DNA of 5,341 nucleotides from the NCBI GenBank assembly GCA_021772215.1, contig JAJFMK010000108.1, forward strand, positions 1-5,341. The letters run 5' to 3'. A model generated the notes under the pieces. It saw only the letters and a program-made list of their open reading frames with translations. It was not told where the DNA came from and searched no databases. Within the stretch, counting starts at the first letter, position 1, and the number at the start of each line of letters is the position of its first letter. Origin of the DNA: Chlamydiota bacterium. Its GTDB lineage: Bacteria > Chlamydiota > Chlamydiia > Chlamydiales > JAJFMK01. Made by a program: the position numbers and the translations under genes. This document shows positions 1 through 5,341 of this stretch, piece after piece.

Positions 1-1107
1 AAGGGCATTCAGAAGAATCAAGCCAAGTTCGATCAACTTTGGGCTACTCTCTCTTAAAATTTGGATTTGCTCTCCTTTGAAGCCCTTCTGTTCAAAAAGT
101 GAACCTGGAATAAGGTTAGCGGCCAATTTTGTGCCCGCCCTTGCGGTGGAGCTTACCGTATCAGGATAGTTTCTCATTATCTCATGTGTCTGGTGACGCA
201 TCTGGTTAAGAAGCCAGCTTCCCCAAGAGAGCTCATCTCTTTCTCTTGTGGTTAAGGGAGAGAGACTCTTTGCTAAAGTCAAAAGTTCTCTTTGATAATG
301 GTTTTCTGATCCTTGTGTGACAAAGATATCCGTCAGAAGATGTAGGAAGCGGCGGTTTTGAAGATACGCTCCTAGTTCAGGATAGATTCTTTGCGCCTCT
401 TTGATCTCAGTAATGAGCGCTTTGAAGACCTGGCTCAAGGTCTGCTCCTGGTTAAAGCGGAGGAGATCGTAGACTAAAGGGGAGATCTCTTCGGTAAATA
501 GGGTGCGTGTCGTTCCGGCAAGGGTGGAATTAATATTAGGAAAAATGACCTTTTCATAGAGAGGAAAGAGCTCGCGCAAGAGTTTTCGAGCGATATCTTG
601 CTGCTTGGGATCATCAACAATATTGGTTGCAAGGTTTCGCAGGAAATCGCTTAGTAGAACTTTGGGATCTGATTTTAGTCTTTTCTGAAAAGCGGCAAGT
701 CCCCTCGTTCGTTCTCTGTCTCGGCTTTGAGCTGAAATTCTCGCTTTGAATCGGACCAGATCTTGTGGATTGCGCACAGGCATATAGATCCTCTCAGTAA
801 TTTGATCGATGTTATTTTTTTCTAGGTTGTCAAAGCCTCCAGTTATCGGGCGCCATCCAATTGCAGAGGGGCCTATACTCTTCTGAATCATCAGAGATTG
901 GACCTCTCCTTCGATATAATTTTGCATGACCTTTGCTGTCTCTTCATCAGGATCATCCCAGTCGAAATAGTTGTTCTCACTTTCACGAGCGAGTATCCCC
1001 CCTGTCTTAGCACTTTGGCAAACTTGCGAAACGAGGTTAGGGTCATATCCAAATTGGCAAAGGTTTTGGTATATAGGACGCAAAACTTCGGTTATTTCCT
1101 CTGGAGT
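1..1107 (-). repeat. Internal protein repeat, unit 2 (residues ~470-838, continues off the edge)
   Basis: This is the second copy of the unit. Matching anchors are PI..L...GYDPNLV (480-495), RNPQDLVRFKAR (581-592), DPK (616-618), LL..LF (645-650), FTEEISPLVYDL (673-684) and LSWGSW (762-767). In the segment 267-288 versus 672-693, 10 of 22 residues are identical and most of the others are conservative. In 71-86 versus 480-495, 8 of 16 are identical. The copy reaches the window edge near the point matching the end of unit 1, so a third unit beyond the edge cannot be excluded. Confidence 0.82.
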
Positions 1108-2514
1108 CTGAAGAATTTCAGGGGGCTCCTCTTGAATAGTAGCTTGAGCTGTGGTGATGTGAAGTGCTAAGCAGAGCGGCTCGATGAAGGAGGAGCTCGC
1201 TTCATTTAATACCCTCTGAATGAACTGTGTTGAGAGAATCTGTTGGTTATTATCTTTATCTTTCATCAAGTCAATGAGGCGGCCATATTCGGCAATATCA
1301 ATTCTTTCTTGCAGAGAAGGAAGCAGTCTGGTGAACAGGGTAAGGCCCTTTGTTTTTTCGCTAGCTCCTCCCAGATAACCAATGGTGGAAGCGGCAGCGT
1401 TGGCAAAGGAGTGAAAAGAGAGGGCATAGAGGGCTCCAGAAGTGCTATAATTTACCGCCCACTCACCCCAAGTTAGGTTTCCTCGGTTTTTGGTGAGAAG
1501 ACCCGATAGGGCAATCAAGTTGGGCTGAATGTTTGTAAAGGCTTCAATAAGGATTCCAATAATAGGTCGTTCTAAGAGAAAATTTTCGCGATTAATATCT
1601 TGATTATTTGTTTGTGCTAATGCTGAGACCAGGCCATTGATCATCGCCTGAAGGGTCTCCTGGCGGTTGTTATTGAAGAGTTCATAGAAGAGCGGTGTCA
1701 TCTCATCGGTAAAGATCGACTGAATAAGATCTGCACCCGTCTCTAGAAGAGCAGCAACGTTTTCTTCAGGCTTGTCGAAGAGCCCATTTAGTAGCTCTTT
1801 GACTTCCGCTTGATAGGGCCTGGAATAGGAGTCTTGCGCATAGATCTCTAAGATGAAATTAGTGAAGAGGTTTTTGACAAATTCTTTAGGATTCTCTTGG
1901 ATACTTTGTTGCAGCTTCTCAACATCTTTTTTGGTCTCTGAAGCTTCTGGAATCTCAAGTCGCGCATTGACTCTATTCATAAAGTGTTCGAGTTCTGATG
2001 GAGTTCTATTTATCTGTCCAATTTCTTTAACAATCTTTTCTATTCTTTGAGGTTGTGGATTTTGAAGATGTTGTTCATTGACAAGAGTGATTTGGATCGC
2101 CAGTTCTATCTTTCGACGGATCTGATCTTTGGCTTGATTCACATGCCCAGTGAAGTCAACACCTACCGGCTCAGCATAGGATGCGGCGAGGTTTGCTTTA
2201 TTAGCTTTTTCAAAATCTTCACTGGATAGGTTCTGGTTTGCAAATATTTCGGTAAAAACAAGATCAGGATTGTAACCAGTACCGATCAAGGAAAGAGCGA
2301 TCGGAAGTAGAATATCTAACTCATCTTTGCTGTATTGGGGGTATGATTTACTAAGCTCTTTAAATATTTTGGTCGGTTGATCTTCTACTTTAGACTCACT
2401 TTGGGAAAATATGACAGACGCTAAGGTAGCTGTCGCTGCCGCAGCTCCAGAAAGAGCAGCTACGGGGTTATTACGAGCCCAATTGATTAAGGACGTTAGT
2501 TTATCTATTCTCAT
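1..2514 (-). CDS. Large uncharacterised protein with two diverged internal repeats; 3' end outside window
   Basis: I do not recognise this protein and assign no function. The frame from ATG at 2514 is open for 838 codons to position 1; no in-frame stop appears in any triplet, so the stop and C-terminus lie outside the window. Residues 1-16 are basic/polar. Residues 17-36 form an Ala-rich hydrophobic stretch that could be a membrane anchor or an atypical signal sequence. The rest is soluble-looking, probably mostly helical, and rich in Leu, Glu, Gln and Asn. Residues about 60-420 and 470-838 align to each other as a diverged tandem duplication, with shared motifs GYxPxLV (80/489), FTxExxPLxYxL (268/673) and LxWGxW (347/762). 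An in-frame ATG at 2523 follows a TAG directly, so only 2523 and 2514 are possible ATG starts; neither has a clear Shine-Dalgarno. The gene has its own candidate promoter and is separate from the lon operon. In Chlamydiota a secreted or envelope protein is conceivable, but the two-lobed hydrophobic domain of Inc proteins is absent. Confidence 0.9.
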   Translation of the reverse strand, partial: MRIDKLTSLINWARNNPVAALSGAAAATATLASVIFSQSESKVEDQPTKIFKELSKSYPQYSKDELDILLPIALSLIGTGYNPDLVFTEIFANQNLSSEDFEKANKANLAASYAEPVGVDFTGHVNQAKDQIRRKIELAIQITLVNEQHLQNPQPQRIEKIVKEIGQINRTPSELEHFMNRVNARLEIPEASETKKDVEKLQQSIQENPKEFVKNLFTNFILEIYAQDSYSRPYQAEVKELLNGLFDKPEENVAALLETGADLIQSIFTDEMTPLFYELFNNNRQETLQAMINGLVSALAQTNNQDINRENFLLERPIIGILIEAFTNIQPNLIALSGLLTKNRGNLTWGEWAVNYSTSGALYALSFHSFANAAASTIGYLGGASEKTKGLTLFTRLLPSLQERIDIAEYGRLIDLMKDKDNNQQILSTQFIQRVLNEASSSFIEPLCLALHITTAQATIQEEPPEILQTPEEITEVLRPIYQNLCQFGYDPNLVSQVCQSAKTGGILARESENNYFDWDDPDEETAKVMQNYIEGEVQSLMIQKSIGPSAIGWRPITGGFDNLEKNNIDQITERIYMPVRNPQDLVRFKARISAQSRDRERTRGLAAFQKRLKSDPKVLLSDFLRNLATNIVDDPKQQDIARKLLRELFPLYEKVIFPNINSTLAGTTRTLFTEEISPLVYDLLRFNQEQTLSQVFKALITEIKEAQRIYPELGAYLQNRRFLHLLTDIFVTQGSENHYQRELLTLAKSLSPLTTRERDELSWGSWLLNQMRHQTHEIMRNYPDTVSSTARAGTKLAANLIPGSLFEQKGFKGEQIQILRESSPKLIELGLILLNAL
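1255..2337 (-). repeat. Internal protein repeat, unit 1 (residues ~60-420)
   Basis: This is the first copy of a unit of about 400 residues in the large uncharacterised protein. Anchors that recur in unit 2 are PI..L...GYNPDLV (71-86), RTPSELEHFMNR (170-181), NPK (208-210), LL..LF (241-246), FTDEMTPLFYEL (268-279) and LTWGEW (347-352). The spacing between copies stays at 404-415 residues along the whole unit, so this is one duplicated domain and not scattered short motifs. Similarity is visible only in protein; the DNA copies are well diverged. Unit boundaries are approximate. Confidence 0.82.
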
Positions 2515-2545
2515 AATTATCATCTATAATATCTAAGATAATTAT
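2513..2545 (-). repeat. 9-bp inverted repeat overlapping the start codon
   Basis: On the minus strand ATAATTATC (2545-2537) is followed after 15 bases by its exact reverse complement GATAATTAT (2521-2513). The second arm includes the first two bases of the ATG at 2514. It lies downstream of the candidate -10 box, so it would fall in the 5' leader of the mRNA and could fold over the start codon, or it could be a DNA-binding dyad. The arms contain almost no G or C, so the hairpin would be weak and chance is a real alternative in DNA this AT-rich. Confidence 0.35.
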
Positions 2546-2551
2546 AATATA

Positions 2552-2580
2552 TTTATATTAACTAAAAATTAAGATGTAAA
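2552..2580 (-). promoter_or_regulatory. Candidate sigma70/sigma66-type promoter for the large repeat protein
   Basis: On the minus strand TTTACA (2580-2575, five of six matches to TTGACA) is separated by exactly 17 bases from TATAAA (2557-2552, five of six matches to TATAAT). This predicts a transcript start near 2545 and a leader of about 30 nt before the ATG at 2514. It begins on the base after the rhomboid stop codon and lies in the only intergenic gap. A second TATAAT at 2546-2541 has no well-placed -35. The gap is so AT-rich that -10-like boxes are easy to find; the correct spacing and the location are what support the call. Confidence 0.6.
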
Positions 2581-3720
2581 CTATTGATTGTTAACGGGTT
2601 TCCAGGCAAAAAGAGAGAGGCGGCCTAAGAGGAGGCCGATGACCACGCCTGAGACATGGGCCGTGTTGGCGATGCCGGGGCTGATCGGGAAATTGAAGAG
2701 AATTTCGGTGGCAAAGGAGATAGCCTGCAGGAGGGCGAGACCGAGGATGAAGATCCCCATAAAGGTGAAGAGGGCTGGCTGCACCTGGTAGCCCTCGAAG
2801 GGAGCGATGCGCTGCCTCATCCAGATGAAGCCAAAATAGGCGGTTAAGACCCCTGAATAGCCCAAGAAGTTGGGGCCGCTCATCAGATATTGGCAGCTGT
2901 TGGAGATGATACCGGCGGCGAGAATGAGAAGAAGGTAGCGAAAAATACCGATCTTTTTCTCGATCTGCCGGCCTAAGAAAGCGAGCCAGATCATGTTGAA
3001 GAAGAGGTGAAAGATGTCAAAATGCAGAAGGGCTGGTGTGAAACTGCGCCAAATCTCCCCTTCGCCTATTTTGGTAAAAAGCTCAGCTTCGGCGCTTTTA
3101 GGGAGTTTGTCTCCTCTGGCAAATGAGACGAGTACCGGATATATTCCCTCCCACATCGGTGTGGTGACAGCTCTATTCCAAAGTTCGACGCCTCTGGGAG
3201 GAAGGGAGCTTGGGTCGCGGAAAACTTCGGGGCCATAGAGAGTGTAGATCTCATCGACAAGTTGGTAGGGGAGTGGCCAGTCATAGAGAAGAGTCTGTTT
3301 GAGAGGCGCAGAGGTGAGCGGAACAGCAGCAATTGGGTTGGCTACCTCGTCGGGGTGGGCTGGGACGGTCCACTCGCAAATCGCAAAAATAACCACGCAA
3401 AGAGCGATGATCAGGGTTGAGAGCATACCAAACAGAGACTCATTTTTTTTGGCTTTGGGAGCTGGAGGCTTCTTTTCAAGCAAGATCTGATGGTCGATCT
3501 GTTTAGGAGGATTTTCTAGGAACTGTTGAGTGAGCTCTTTAGCTCGTTCGATATCCCCTTCGTTTACAACCCAGATAAGACAGTCGTTGCCGCCATAATT
3601 CTCTGAGCCCCAGTCCTCATTTTTTGAGAGCTCAAGCTCATTTTTTACGCCGTTAGAGGTCAAAAAATGGGAGAGCGCCACCGCCCGGTTAGCCTCCAGG
3701 TTATGGTTGAGACGTCTCAT
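2581..3720 (-). CDS. GlpG-like rhomboid intramembrane serine protease with enlarged first loop
   Basis: This is a 379-aa inner-membrane protease of the rhomboid family, which cleaves transmembrane segments of other proteins with a Ser/His dyad. An N-terminal GlpG-type cytoplasmic domain spans about residues 13-71 and ends FLENP as in E. coli GlpG. TM1 is about 97-117, and five more TMs lie between about 229 and 371. IWRSFTPALLHFDIFHLFFN (223-242) matches the L1/TM2 region of GlpG, with His238 and Asn242 in the oxyanion positions and Glu254 in the following EKK..G. Catalytic Ser289 lies in GYSG (287-290) and catalytic His355 in AHVSG followed by GLLLG in TM6. All active-site residues are present, so the enzyme should be active. 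The stretch between TM1 and the WR motif is about 85 residues longer than in E. coli GlpG and Pro-rich, which accounts for most of the extra length (276 aa in E. coli). Its ATG overlaps the upstream stop as ATGA, implying translational coupling; only a weak GAAAG lies upstream. The substrate is unknown. Confidence 0.95.
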   Translation of the reverse strand: MRRLNHNLEANRAVALSHFLTSNGVKNELELSKNEDWGSENYGGNDCLIWVVNEGDIERAKELTQQFLENPPKQIDHQILLEKKPPAPKAKKNESLFGMLSTLIIALCVVIFAICEWTVPAHPDEVANPIAAVPLTSAPLKQTLLYDWPLPYQLVDEIYTLYGPEVFRDPSSLPPRGVELWNRAVTTPMWEGIYPVLVSFARGDKLPKSAEAELFTKIGEGEIWRSFTPALLHFDIFHLFFNMIWLAFLGRQIEKKIGIFRYLLLILAAGIISNSCQYLMSGPNFLGYSGVLTAYFGFIWMRQRIAPFEGYQVQPALFTFMGIFILGLALLQAISFATEILFNFPISPGIANTAHVSGVVIGLLLGRLSLFAWKPVNNQ

Positions 3721-4247
3721 CGATAAACTTTCAGAATGGTTTCAACAATTTGCGAGGTAGCAAGCTTGGGGATACGCTTGACAAGGTGGAGCAACCCGCC
3801 CCCTTCTCTTACGGTTGCGGCCTCGATGCACTCTTCGCCATACTCACTGCCATTGACATGGATGTTTGGTTGAATCAAAGCGAGCAGATCTTTTGGATCC
3901 GGCTCATCAAACCAGGTGACAAAGTCGACAAACTCTAAAGCCGAGATCAGTTCAATTCTCTCAGTTAAAGGGATAATCGGTTTTCCTTCGCCTTTGTATT
4001 GTCGGACGGACTTGTCGGAGTTGAGAGCCACGATCAGAGTGCCACCCAAGCTCTTCGCTTGGTGTATGATATAGAGATGACCGGCATGAAGAAGGTCGAA
4101 GGAGCCGTTGAGAGTGATAATGCGATGGCCATCCGCTTTGAACGCCTCAACTTTTGCTTTGAGGTTGTGCGGAGAGAGGATCTTCTTTTTGCAAACTTGT
4201 GACCAGGGTGTGCTTTCTTGAAGAGTCTCTTCACTCATACTGCTCAT
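3717..4247 (-). CDS. Stand-alone HldE/RfaE C-terminal-type nucleotidyltransferase
   Basis: This is a 176-aa cytosolic enzyme of the HxGH nucleotidyltransferase superfamily. The closest type I recognise is the second domain of HldE (RfaE), which adenylylates D-glycero-D-manno-heptose 1-phosphate on the route to ADP-heptose for LPS. After a polar leader (1-27) comes ITLNGSFDLLHAGH (44-57), whose HAGH binds nucleotide phosphates. NSDKSVRQYKG (76-86) and PLTERIELISALEFVDFV (93-110) follow, both matching HldE order and spacing. The tail ATSQIV (163-168) stands where HldE has a Ser/Thr-rich STTNII-like motif. The ribokinase-like HldE domain I is absent, so a separate kinase or a different substrate is implied. 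Glycerol-3-phosphate and ethanolamine-phosphate cytidylyltransferases share the fold and remain possible. GAGGAG lies 4 bases before this ATG; the second ATG (4238) would place it 13 bases away, so I keep 4247. The gene overlaps the lon end by 17 bp and the rhomboid start by 4 bp. Confidence 0.88.
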   Translation of the reverse strand: MSSMSEETLQESTPWSQVCKKKILSPHNLKAKVEAFKADGHRIITLNGSFDLLHAGHLYIIHQAKSLGGTLIVALNSDKSVRQYKGEGKPIIPLTERIELISALEFVDFVTWFDEPDPKDLLALIQPNIHVNGSEYGEECIEAATVREGGGLLHLVKRIPKLATSQIVETILKVYR

Positions 4248-5341
4248 GCGTCTCCTCAGCTAGCGTTGGAAAGGCGATCCTAAAGACCTCATCGTAGGTC
4301 TCAACTAGATGGATCTCCAGCCCCTTTTTTATCTCGTCGGAGAGCTCGTCGATATCTCGCGCATTGCTCTTGGGGAAGATGAGTACTTCGAGGCCGGACC
4401 GCTTGGCGGCTACCAGTTTCTCTTTGAGTCCCCCGATGCCAAGAATTCGTCCCGTTAAGGTGATCTCTCCGGTCATTCCCAGGTTATCTAAAACAGGTGT
4501 ATCCGTCAAAAGAGAAAGCAGAGCTGTCACCATTGTCACACCGGCTGAAGGACCATCTTTGGGTGTGGCCCCTTCGGGAATATGGATGTGCACCTGCCCT
4601 TTTTCAAAGAAGGTGTAGCCGGGAGCGAAGGTTTGGATGGCGCTGTTGAGGTAGCTCCAGGCGATCTCTGAGGACTCTTTCATCACCTGTCCCGCTTGAC
4701 CTGTCAGCTTCATCTCTGTCTTTTCGGACGGCACTTTAATCGTTTCGATATAGAGTGTTGCCCCTCCTAAAGAGGTCCAGGCTAGGCCTGTCGCCACACC
4801 GACAGGAGTCACCTCGTAGAAGCGGTCGCTATCGAATATCGGCTTGCCGAGGTATTTGGAGAGGTTGTCTTTTGTGATGCGATGCATCTTTAAGGTTGAT
4901 TCGCTCTTACGTTTTTTCTTGCTGCTCTCCTGGTCTTGGACAATCTCAACAGCCACCTTTCGCATGATCTTTTTGAGGTTGTTCTCTAAACTTCTTACGC
5001 CCGCTTCACGCGCATAGCCGTTGACTAGGCCCTTTACCCCTTCTGTTGTAAAGGTGATCTGAGACGCCTTCAACCCCAAAGCTTTTCGATGCTTAGGAAT
5101 TAAGAACTTCTTGGCGATCTCAAGCTTCTCTTGGGTGATGTACCCGGAAAGGCGTAAGATGTCCATGCGGTCTTTTAGCGGCTCAGGGATGGTATCTAAA
5201 ACGTTGGCAGTGATGATGAAGAGGACGTTGGAGAGGTCAACACGCACATCGAGGTAGTGGTCTAAGAAATCGCTGTTCTGTTCGGGATCGAGAACCTCTA
5301 GAAGGGCAGAAGCCGGGTCGCCCTGGAAGCTCTTACCCATC
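4231..5341 (-). CDS. lon: ATP-dependent protease Lon, C-terminal part (5' end outside window)
   Basis: This is the 3' part of Lon, the cytosolic AAA+ Ser/Lys protease that degrades misfolded and regulatory proteins. The window holds its last 369 residues, a little under half of a usual Lon of about 800 aa. The ATG at 5340 is only an internal Met just after the Walker B region, not the start. Visible in order: the AAA+ tail GDPASALLEVLDPEQN (7-22), sensor-1 Asn46 in TAN, the Arg of DRM (58), REAGVRSLE with the sensor-2 region (111-119), then the protease domain from about 180. Catalytic Ser265 lies in PKDGPSAG and catalytic Lys308 in GGLKEK. The Ser-Lys distance of 43 equals that of E. coli Lon (S679/K722). 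A basic insert, KKKRKSE (141-147), lies between the AAA+ lid and the protease domain; by my count the region is about 13 residues longer than in E. coli. The stop TGA lies within the next gene's first codons, which makes lon the upstream member of the overlapping cluster. Confidence 0.97.
   Translation of the reverse strand, partial: MGKSFQGDPASALLEVLDPEQNSDFLDHYLDVRVDLSNVLFIITANVLDTIPEPLKDRMDILRLSGYITQEKLEIAKKFLIPKHRKALGLKASQITFTTEGVKGLVNGYAREAGVRSLENNLKKIMRKVAVEIVQDQESSKKKRKSESTLKMHRITKDNLSKYLGKPIFDSDRFYEVTPVGVATGLAWTSLGGATLYIETIKVPSEKTEMKLTGQAGQVMKESSEIAWSYLNSAIQTFAPGYTFFEKGQVHIHIPEGATPKDGPSAGVTMVTALLSLLTDTPVLDNLGMTGEITLTGRILGIGGLKEKLVAAKRSGLEVLIFPKSNARDIDELSDEIKKGLEIHLVETYDEVFRIAFPTLAEETHEQYE
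4252..4257 (-). promoter_or_regulatory. Ribosome binding site inside the lon 3' end
   Basis: GAGGAG on the minus strand lies inside the last lon codons (Ala-Glu-Glu) and 4 bases before the ATG at 4247. It is the only strong Shine-Dalgarno-like site at any gene start in the window. It favours 4247 over the in-frame ATG at 4238 for the nucleotidyltransferase. Confidence 0.65.

Noticed and set aside
898..2229. Several plus-strand ORFs of 60-90 codons
   Set aside because: They lie opposite the 838-codon minus-strand frame, show no recognisable motifs or ribosome sites, and look like random open stretches antisense to coding DNA.
1..2514. Large gene as a chlamydial Inc protein
   Set aside because: Inc proteins carry a two-lobed hydrophobic domain of about 40-60 residues; only one short Ala-rich segment is present.
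2621..2638. Inverted repeat CGGCC-8-GGCCG as a terminator for the rhomboid transcript
   Set aside because: It lies inside the conserved TM6 coding sequence (GLLLGRL) about 40 bases before the stop. The stem is only 5 bp, and the T-run comes some 9 bases after it, not directly.
2588..4618. Plus-strand and alternative minus-strand ORFs inside the rhomboid, nucleotidyltransferase and lon genes
   Set aside because: They are shadows of three clearly identified conserved proteins and have low-complexity, unfamiliar translations.
5338..5340. ATG at 5340 as the lon start
   Set aside because: The sequence following it is in the middle of the AAA+ domain; a Lon starting here would lack Walker A and B, so the true start must be outside the window.
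1..5341. tRNA, rRNA, CRISPR array, insertion sequence or attachment site
   Set aside because: Almost all of the window is protein coding, and the single 66-bp gap contains no tRNA-like fold, spaced direct repeats or transposase-related sequence.

Overview
The window reads as bacterial chromosome with every supported gene on the minus strand. The Lon fragment carries sequence signatures that, from memory, resemble Lon of the phylum Chlamydiota (for example VGVATGLAWTSLGGATLYIE), and it sits beside a GlpG-type rhomboid and a lone HldE-like nucleotidyltransferase. An amoeba-associated ('environmental') chlamydia is my best guess. This is inference, not a database result.

Right side (2581-5341), in transcription order: the 3' part of lon (ATP-dependent Ser/Lys protease, start outside the window), an HldE/RfaE C-terminal-type nucleotidyltransferase of 176 aa, and a six-TM GlpG-like rhomboid intramembrane protease of 379 aa. 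Each gene overlaps the next, by 17 bp and then 4 bp (ATGA), so the three almost certainly form one translationally coupled operon. It combines a cytosolic quality-control protease, a sugar-nucleotide type enzyme and a membrane protease.

Middle (2515-2580): a 66-bp, very AT-rich gap, the only non-coding DNA here. On the minus strand it holds a good sigma70/sigma66-type promoter (TTTACA - 17 bp - TATAAA) right after the rhomboid stop. It also holds a 9-bp inverted repeat whose second arm covers the start codon of the next gene. No GC-rich terminator is visible.

Left side (1-2514): one long minus-strand reading frame, open for 838 codons and running off the left edge with no stop. I checked every in-frame triplet. 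The product is a large protein I do not recognise, with a short Ala-rich hydrophobic segment near the N-terminus. Its body is two diverged copies of a unit of about 400 residues (roughly residues 60-420 and 470-838+). The copies share the signatures GY[ND]P[DN]LV, FT[DE]E[MI][TS]PL[FV]Y[ED]L and L[ST]WGxW. This ancient tandem duplication in an uncharacterised, separately promoted protein is the most novel item in the window.
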